A DNA stretch of 6,756 nucleotides from assembly GCA_934655835.1 (NCBI GenBank), contig CAKUHM010000076.1, positions 1 to 6,756 of the forward strand, in the 5' to 3' direction. Each line of letters starts with the position of its first letter. Positions within the stretch are counted from its first letter, which is position 1. The translations under genes were made by a program, and so were the position numbers. Under the pieces are notes generated by a model. The model was not told the origin of the DNA, did not search any database, and saw only the letters and a list, made by a program, of their open reading frames with translations. Shown here in pieces: positions 6,083-6,756 of this stretch. This DNA is from an uncultured Collinsella sp. (GTDB lineage: Bacteria > Actinomycetota > Coriobacteriia > Coriobacteriales > Coriobacteriaceae).

Positions 6083-6112
6083 AGCACAAAGCGGGCAGAT
6101 CGCTCTGCCCGC
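6083..6112 (-). terminator. Hairpin between malQ and the FmdB-like gene
   Basis: A perfect 9-base stem (6104-6112 with 6091-6099) closes a four-base loop. On the minus strand the loop reads GCGA, a GNRA-type tetraloop. Only TTTGTGCT follows, so termination of the malQ transcript would be weak or partial. It ends 11 bases before the ribosome binding site of the next gene and could also shape or protect the 5' end of that message. I cannot decide between these roles. Confidence 0.5.
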
Positions 6113-6156
6113 ATAAATTCAAACGTCTGTAACTGTACCCTATATCGGGGGTTTTA

Positions 6157-6756
6157 TCACGCTTCGCCCCAGAATCTATGGGTGTTGCGCAGGAGCTGTG
6201 CAGTTTTGTCCTCGGCAGCCTCGATGTCCGCCTCGTCAGCCTGCCAGGTCCAGTTGCCCGTGGCGACACCCGGCACGTTCATGCGGGCATCGTCGCCCAA
6301 CCCCAGCACGTCCTGCAGCGGCATCATCACAAGGGGGGCGTCGCTTGCCAGCGCGTCGCCCATCAGCTTGGCCGCGCATTCAATACCGCTCGGCTCGTCG
6401 CCGACTGCAAAGGAGCGCGTGCACCAACCGGCGAGCGTCGACGTGTCGTGGGTCGAGGTGTACAGAATCTTGCCCGGCGTGGGATGCACGCCACAGCGAA
6501 CGTCGTAGTCGCTAAACTCCAGCACGTCCATGCCGGGGAAGCCGCAGGTCGAAGCCATCGCGCGAACGCCGGGCGTCAAATAACCCAGATCCTCGGCGAT
6601 AAAGTTGAGCGGACCCAGCTCATCGTAGGCAGTCTGGAACAGATCCTTGCCCGGGCCTGCCAGCCAGCGGCCGTCGGCACAGGCCTTGCCCGCGGGAATG
6701 CTGAAGTAGCTGTGGAAGCCCAGGAAGTGGTCCAGGCGCACGCGGTCGTACAGCGA
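6157..6756 (-). CDS. malQ: 4-alpha-glucanotransferase (amylomaltase), C-terminal part
   Basis: GH77 enzymes transfer alpha-1,4-glucan segments between maltodextrins or onto glucose in cytoplasmic maltodextrin and glycogen metabolism. The window holds the last 199 codons; the N-terminal part lies beyond the right edge. Numbering from the window edge, the catalytic residues are visible: nucleophile Asp9 in VRLDHF, acid/base Glu55 in FIAEDLGYL, and transition-state Asp104 in STHDTSTLAGW. The C-terminal signature RMNVPGVATGNWTW (158-171) is present. The family's usual HFRGF reads HFLGF here, and the usual NWxWR ends in Gln instead of Arg. The frame ends with tandem stops TGA-TAA. Codons are C/G-ending, like priA. 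The overall pattern is closer to the Thermus/plant type than to E. coli MalQ. Confidence 0.93.
   Translation of the reverse strand, partial: SLYDRVRLDHFLGFHSYFSIPAGKACADGRWLAGPGKDLFQTAYDELGPLNFIAEDLGYLTPGVRAMASTCGFPGMDVLEFSDYDVRCGVHPTPGKILYTSTHDTSTLAGWCTRSFAVGDEPSGIECAAKLMGDALASDAPLVMMPLQDVLGLGDDARMNVPGVATGNWTWQADEADIEAAEDKTAQLLRNTHRFWGEA

Noticed and set aside
1..6756. CRISPR array, transposase, tRNA or rRNA genes
   Set aside because: No regularly spaced direct repeats, no transposase-like frame, and no recognisable tRNA or rRNA segments were seen on either strand.

Overview
This window reads as an ordinary bacterial chromosome with high GC. Gene order and protein style suggest an actinobacterium of the class Coriobacteriia, possibly Collinsella-like. 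That assignment rests on overall resemblance and was not checked by search. Six protein genes are visible, five complete and one cut by the right edge.

Positions 1-3048 hold priA (replication restart helicase) and, 18 bases after its stop, def (peptide deformylase), on the + strand with strongly C-ending codons. A gap of 324 bases follows. It carries a 100-base imperfect palindrome directly after def, a possible intrinsic terminator, and a T-rich leader. Positions 3373-5690 hold fmt (Met-tRNA formyltransferase) and rsmB (16S rRNA m5C methyltransferase), joined by an ATGA overlap. priA-def-fmt-rsmB is a classic bacterial cluster. fmt formylates initiator Met-tRNA, def removes the formyl group from new proteins, rsmB modifies the small-subunit rRNA, and priA reloads replisomes. 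A second palindrome, of a different family, follows the rsmB stop. A near-symmetrical terminator then separates rsmB from the convergent minus-strand genes: a small FmdB-type zinc-ribbon protein (5832-6068) and, upstream of it, the C-terminal part of malQ (4-alpha-glucanotransferase, 6157-6756).

I see no defence system, mobile-element gene, CRISPR array or RNA gene. The best leads are: (1) a textbook beta-clamp-binding pentapeptide (QLSLF) at the extreme N-terminus of PriA, joined to the helicase by a probably flexible linker; (2) two unrelated long palindromic elements, each placed just after a stop codon; (3) a sharp tract of G+T-rich sequence with T-ending codons that begins in the non-coding gap before fmt and ends abruptly inside the last part of rsmB, which looks like a regional composition or recombination boundary; (4) an unusual SAM-binding motif I in RsmB; (5) a Cys/His-rich tail on the FmdB-like protein.
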